The notes beneath the pieces were generated by a model. That model made no database searches, was not told where the DNA came from, and worked only from the letters and a program-made list of their open reading frames with translations. From NCBI RefSeq assembly GCF_030445035.2, contig NC_080702.1, positions 30,441,843-30,505,842 of the forward strand: a stretch of 64,000 nt of DNA, written 5' to 3'. Each line of letters opens with the position of its first letter. Position 1 is the stretch's first letter. Positions 59,302 through 64,000 of the stretch are shown here, piece after piece. Made by a program: the position numbers and the translations under genes. Origin of the DNA: Dasypus novemcinctus (lineage: Eukaryota; Chordata; Mammalia; Cingulata; Dasypodidae).

Positions 59302-61353
59302 CGGGGCAAGATGATGGCTGAGTGAGCATACCTGATAATCTCTCCTGCAAAGAAGCAGCTGGGCAGCGTTGGAGGTTCTTCAGAACCAGGCTGTTTTGGG
59401 ATTTTTGCAGGGCAGGAGGTGTCTGGACATCAATTTGGTGGGAAGGTAACAGAGAAAATTCATTTATAAGATATAATTAAGACTCTATTACAGGGAGCTG
59501 GGAGCTGCGCATGGGACACTCCCTCCTGGGGTGGGTGGAGCTGCAGCACCAGCGCTGCTGCGGCACTCTCTGGAGGCTCTGTGGTACTGGGGAATTCATA
59601 AGCCCTGAGCGGACTATTGGGGGACTAACAGGAGAGGAGGCCTTTGCAGACCAATTCGGGGAGATAAACGGGAGTTTTATTGCGAAGCAGGGAATTTTTG
59701 ATTGCAGACACAAATAATAGCACTTCCACCTAGAATCCCGCCCCCCCAAGGCTGGCTGCCGATCTGCAGTGGACTTAAATTGCTAGCAATAAAGAGACGC
59801 CACCAGGAGGCTATTACAGGGTCTGGCAGGGTGGGAGACATCTGGAAGCCGATTAGGGGAATATTTTGTGAAGTGTGGGAATTTCGGTTTTGGACTCTGT
59901 TATTGACATTTCGGGATGGAGCCCCACTCCCGGGCCTGGCTACTGATCTGCATCATTAAATTGGCTGCAGTGTAGAGGTGCCCCCAGGTGGCCGTTCCGG
60001 GGGCTTACAGGGTGGGAGGTGTCCTAAAGTTGAATTGGTGATACATCCACAGAAGAGACCCCAGTGAGTGAGTGAATTGTGGGTTTCAGACACACAAGAG
60101 AGAGTTTGCAGATGTGACCTCACCCATAGGGCTGGCACCCAGCTGCAGGGATCCCTGAAGGCTGTGTTGCACTGTGGTGCTCCCAGGCTCCCTGTTAACC
60201 AGATTTGAGGTTGCCAGGTCTGAGTCCCCTAAACCCTGGTGGCCCACATCCCAGAGACTCACACCTCTTGAGTCTTCAATATCTCAGACTTTCCATCCCT
60301 GAATTGATCATGCCCTGAGGTCCATCTGGTGTCCTTGAATGTCCTAGCCCTCAACATTTGCATTTTTCCTTTTTGTTTTGTTTTGTTTTGTTTTTATTTT
60401 TATTTTATTTTATTTTTTATTTTTTTTAATGTCCTGATTGCTAACATTGCATTATCTCCTAGTCTTTTCTCCCAGCATATCCCCCAAGGTCTATTTTTGT
60501 TTTTTGGGTTTTTTTTTTTCAGTTATTTAGGGGATTTTTTGTTTGCTTGTTTGTTTGTTGTTGCTGCTGTGGTTGTTCTATTTCCTTTTTCTCTTTTCCC
60601 TACTTGTTCCCCTCCCTTTACACACCCCCTTTTTCTTTATTCCTTTCTTCTCTTTTTTTTTCTTTTCTTCTTCTCTTGCCCCTCATTTTCTTCTTATTTT
60701 ATTTTATCTTAATTATACAATAGGTGCTGCAGGGAACACCTCACATTTGCTGGGTTTCCTCATCCTCTGCTGCCTCATTTCTGTGTAGATTGATTTTGGC
60801 TACCTACACTATCCCCTTTCCCCTACATCTTGATATCCCCCATCATCTACTGTCTCTCCTATATCCCACCTCCCTTTCTTTGATCCTGAAGTGTCTAAAT
60901 CTTAATTTCTAATACCTTTGTTTTGTTCTCTGTCTTTTATCCACTCTTGAAAATATTGCCTTTCTTTTCTCTTTCCCTCTCTCATGAAAACAATTGCTTT
61001 TTAATTCATACCATATTCCTCCCATATTCATTCAACTACCTCATTATAGGTACTCTACCTACTGCTATAACTCTACACAACTTACAGGAATCTAATATCC
61101 ATCCTCCCAGATCTCATATTGTTGCTCTGTTAACATTTATCACCAATACTACTTTACACTTTTTCCTTGCTTACACAATTGCCTTTCCCGAGCCCTAATA
61201 CTTTCCTTTAAAGTGAATTCAACCAGCAATAAAAAATTAGAAAGAAGAACAAAGTGACAAAGAGAAGATATAACACTTACACAAAAACAACAGCTAATTA
61301 ATCTGAAAGACTAGACAAAGAAGCTAAGGAACTGATTAAACCTGTCAAGATAA
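59302..61353 (+). promoter_or_regulatory. L1 copy C first 5' UTR
   Basis: It is collinear with the 5' UTR of copy B, without the retroposed insert. The 5' motif reads CAAGATGATGG where copy B has CAAGATGGTGG, so the YY1-like AAGATGG core is altered. From about 60360 it is a pyrimidine-rich tract. It ends at the ORF1 start codon at 61354 (ATGACCAGACAGCAACAAAA), but that ORF is cut after 57 bases. Confidence 0.85.
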
Positions 61354-61410
61354 AATGATGACCAGACAGCAACAAAAATCTACAAACCAAACCAGTAATC
61401 AAGAAAACAT

Positions 61411-61596
61411 GGCTGGGAGCCGGCTGGGCCGCTGTAGCGAGCGGAGCTGGGCGGAGCCAGGCCAGGCCAAGGCGGCGTGAGGAGCCGGGCAGAGCCGGTC
61501 CAAGCCTCCGCGGCGGGCGGAGCCGGGCCTGCGGAGGGGTTTCTGTTTTTTTTTTTTTTTGTTTGTTTGTTTGTTTGTTTGTTTTTTTAATTTTAC

Positions 61597-61629
<33 letters not shown>

Positions 61630-62631
61630 CATCTGCAGTACTGGGGAGTTCGTGGGCCCTGGGCGGCCTATTGGGGGTTTGTGGGAAGGGAGGTGCTTGC
61701 AGACCCATTTGGGCAGACAGACGGGGGGGTTTTAGGGCAAAGCGGGGGGAAGTTGTTGTTTTAGATAGTGTTGCAATTGTGACACGTGTGTACCTGTATC
61801 TCTCTTCTCCCTATCCGTTCCCCACCGTTTGCCCATCCTCTTTTTCTTTCTTCATTTCTTCTTGCCTTTCTTTTTTCTCTATTATAATTAGTTTGTTTTT
61901 TTTTTTTTTTTGTTTTTTTTCGGTTTTCTCTTTCCCTCTTGTCCCTCATCTTCCACTTATTTTTACTTTAATTCAAGTATACAATAGGTGCTACAGGGAA
62001 CACCTCACATTTGCTGGGTTTTCCCATCCTCCACTGCCTCATTTCTGTGTGAACTGATTTAGGCTACCTACACTATCCCCCTTCCCCTGCATCTTGATAT
62101 CCACTATCATCTACTGTCTCTCCTATATTCCACCCCCCACCTCCTGTTCTTTGATCCACAAAGTGTCTAACTCTTAATTTCTAATACCTTTGTTCTGTTT
62201 TCTGTCTATTATCCACTCTTGAAACTATTACCTTTCTTTTCTTTTTCCCTCTCTCATGAAAACAATAGCTGTGTAGTTCATACCATATTCCTCCCAAATT
62301 CAGTCATCAACTTCATAAAAGGTACTCTACCTACAGCTATAACTCTATACAATCTACATGAATCTAACCTCCATCCTTCCAGATCTCATATTCCTGCTTT
62401 ATTAACATACATCACCAATACAACTTTACACTTTTCCCTTGCTTACACAATTGCCTTTCCCCAACACTAATACTTTCCTCTAAAGTGAACTTAACCAACA
62501 ACAAGTAACTAGAATAAGAAGATAAAAGTGACAAAGAGAAGATATAACACCTGTGCAAAAATAACAACTAATTAACCTCCAAGAGCAGACAAAGAAGCTA
62601 AGGAACTGATTAAATTCGTCAAAATAAAGAG
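61411..62631 (+). promoter_or_regulatory. L1 copy C second, distinct 5' UTR with CpG-rich segment
   Basis: The sequence breaks from ORF1 at 61410 into about 130 bases of CpG-rich DNA with several imperfect copies of a GGAGCCGGGC-like unit (61413-61535). A T-rich tract with GTTT repeats (61542-61626) follows. From about 61627 (GAGCATCTGCAGTACTGGGG) it aligns to the proximal 5' UTR (compare 59565 onward) in a shortened version, then to the distal pyrimidine-rich part. The CpG-rich block has no match elsewhere in the window and is a candidate newly acquired promoter. Confidence 0.75.
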
Positions 62632-63600
62632 ATGACCAGAAAGCAACAAAAATCTACGAACCAAACCAATAATCAGGAAAACATGGCTGAATCCAATCAA
62701 CAAACCAATAATCACGAAGGGGAGCAAAACTTGGCACAAGCAATGAAAGATCTCAGAACATTTATCACCGACAAAATTGATGCAGTAATGAAAGAGGTTA
62801 ACAACATGAAGACATCACTTGGAGGGGAAATTGCAGACATACGCAAAAACATAACAGATATGATGGGAATGAACACCACAGTTCAAGAAATCAAAAATAC
62901 ACTTGCAGCAAATATCAGCAGACTAGAAGAGACAGAGCAGAGAATTAGTGATGTGGAAGATAGTACATCAGAAATCAAACAGATAGTAGAAGGGGTCAAT
63001 AAGAAGATAGAAAAAATCCAATTAGGATTTAGGGACCTGAATGACAATGCAAAACGCTCAAACATACGTATTATAGGCATTCCAGAAGGTGAAGAGAAGG
63101 GAAAGGGGTCAGAAAGAGTGTTGCAGGAAATAATGACTGAAAACTTCCCAAATCTACTGAAAGAGACAGATGTACATATCCAAGAAGCACAGCGCACTCC
63201 ACAAGTCATAAACCCCAACAGGCCCACCCCAAGACATATACTTGTCAAATTATCCAATGCTCAAGACAAAGAGAAGATCCTAAAAGCAGCAAGAGAAAAG
63301 AAAACCATCACATACAAGGGAAGCTCAATTAGATTAAGTGCTGATTTTTCTTCTGAAACCATGGAGGCAAGAAGACAGTGGTATGATATAGTCAAGGTAC
63401 TAAAGGAAAAAAATTTCCAACCAAGAATACTCTATCCAGCTAAACTAGCATTCAAACATGATGGAGAGTTCAAAATATTCGCAGACAAACAGAAACTGAA
63501 AGAGTATACCAACAAGAAACCTCCCCTTCAAGAAATTCTAAAGGGAGTTCTGCAGGAAGAAAGGAAAAAACAGGAAAGGCAAAGTTGGAGGAGAGTATAA
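62632..63600 (+). CDS. L1 ORF1 protein, intact
   Basis: A complete 322-residue frame encodes the L1 RNA-binding chaperone, which trimerises through a coiled coil and packages L1 RNA with ORF2p in the cytoplasm. Residues about 40-135 are heptad-rich coiled coil. The RRM begins near 140 (NIRIIGIPEGEEKG at 144-157) and the C-terminal domain covers about 220-322 (ARRQWYDIVKVL at 246-257, ending SWRRV). Length is typical for mammalian ORF1p. The start ATGACCAGA matches the family start in the other copies. ORF2 follows 74 bases downstream. Confidence 0.95.
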   Translation: MTRKQQKSTNQTNNQENMAESNQQTNNHEGEQNLAQAMKDLRTFITDKIDAVMKEVNNMKTSLGGEIADIRKNITDMMGMNTTVQEIKNTLAANISRLEETEQRISDVEDSTSEIKQIVEGVNKKIEKIQLGFRDLNDNAKRSNIRIIGIPEGEEKGKGSERVLQEIMTENFPNLLKETDVHIQEAQRTPQVINPNRPTPRHILVKLSNAQDKEKILKAAREKKTITYKGSSIRLSADFSSETMEARRQWYDIVKVLKEKNFQPRILYPAKLAFKHDGEFKIFADKQKLKEYTNKKPPLQEILKGVLQEERKKQERQSWRRV

Positions 63601-63674
63601 GACCAACAACAACAACAAAAAAGACAAAAAAAAATATACAAACAAAATATGACAAACACAAATCCAATCAAAAT

Positions 63675-64000
63675 ATGGCTAACACAAATAATTCCTTGAT
63701 AGTAATAACACTGAATGTCAATGGATTAAACTCACCTATCAAAAGATTCAGACTGGGACACTGGATAAGGAAATATGACCCATCCATATGCTGTCTACAA
63801 GAGACACATCTTAGACCCAGAGACGCATGGAGATTGAAAGTGAAAGGCTGGAAAACAATCATACAAGCTAACAATAACCAAAAAAAGGCAGGAGTAGCTA
63901 TATTAATATCAGACAAAATAGACTTTAAATGTGAAACAATTGTGAGAGACAAAGAAGGATACTACATTTTAGTCAAAGGGAAAATCTGTCAAGAAGATCG
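63675..64000 (+). CDS. L1 ORF2 protein, N-terminal endonuclease part, cut by window end
   Basis: An open frame of 108 codons from ATGGCTAACACAAATAAT reaches the window edge without a stop. It encodes the start of the APE-like endonuclease: ITLNVNGLNSP (metal-binding Asn) and CCLQETHLRP (catalytic Glu), then KKAGVAILISDKID. The rest of the endonuclease, the reverse transcriptase and the C-terminus lie outside. The corresponding part of copy B is broken at 26035; this copy shows no lesion as far as it goes. Confidence 0.92.
   Translation, partial: MANTNNSLIVITLNVNGLNSPIKRFRLGHWIRKYDPSICCLQETHLRPRDAWRLKVKGWKTIIQANNNQKKAGVAILISDKIDFKCETIVRDKEGYYILVKGKICQED

Larger units (their letters stand above)
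59302..64000 (+). mobile_element. Young L1 retrotransposon, copy C, two tandem 5' UTRs, 3' end outside window
   Basis: The order is first 5' UTR (59302-61353), the first 57 bases of an ORF1 (61354-61410), a second 5' UTR (61411-62631), intact ORF1 (62632-63600) and ORF2 open to the window edge (63675 onward). Sequence is very close to copy B but without its frameshifts. It may be retrotransposition-competent if ORF2 is intact beyond 64000. The arrangement could be one element with a duplicated promoter or a younger L1 inserted at the ORF1 start of an older one. Confidence 0.92.

Noticed and set aside
60329..60788. Overlapping 127- and 81-codon frames
   Set aside because: Low-complexity pyrimidine-rich L1 5' UTR, the same explanation as for copy B.
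61411..61545. CpG island of a host gene
   Set aside because: It is embedded between parts of an L1 5' UTR and no host exon follows; it is better treated as part of the element.

Overview
This is a mammalian nuclear window made almost entirely of retroelements, with one intact host gene. The tRNA-derived SINEs (heads beginning with the GGAAACGGACTTGGCCCAGTGG type sequence) match what I know as the DAS-SINE family of armadillos. Together with an L1 lineage that has a very long 3' UTR, this points to a xenarthran, most likely an armadillo such as Dasypus. The species call is inference from remembered repeat families, not from a search.

Layout. 1-6850: a decayed L1 (+), entered in its 5' UTR, with broken ORF1 and ORF2 and two SINE insertions. 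About 6880-14300: a HAL1-like half-L1 (-) containing a nested stack (SINE, inside it a SINE with a transduced 3' flank, inside that an L1 3' end); the duplicated target sites can be read for each layer. 14300-21478: short stretches of unrecognised DNA, ancient L1 fragments, a SINE and two more L1 3' ends (-). 21479-32320: a full-length but inactivated L1 (+), whose 5' UTR holds a 1.1 kb retroposed RNA copy. 32320-36760: old repeats and a 5'-inverted L1. 36765-43543: the 5' part of an L1 (-), split by a decayed class I endogenous retrovirus (LTRs, proline-type primer site, polypurine tract, no recognisable genes). 45905-46873 (-): an intact family 7 type olfactory receptor gene. 47300-52600: layered L1 fragments and a young SINE with a perfect target duplication. 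54122-59258: an unclassified long repeat (called R here; a second copy lies at 23487), split by a 5'-inverted L1. 59259-64000: a 43-base poly-G tract, then a young L1 (+) with two tandem 5' UTRs, an intact 322-residue ORF1 and an ORF2 that is open to the window edge.

The only intact protein-coding genes are the olfactory receptor and the ORFs of the last L1. The rest records successive retrotransposition. The LINE machinery (ORF1p, ORF2p) explains the L1s and, in trans, the SINEs and the retroposed RNA copy. The observations I rank highest are the tandem 5' UTR of the young L1, the retroposed RNA inside an L1 promoter region, and the SINE that carried its flank up to a Pol III terminator. Boundaries without a target duplication are approximate, usually within tens of bases.
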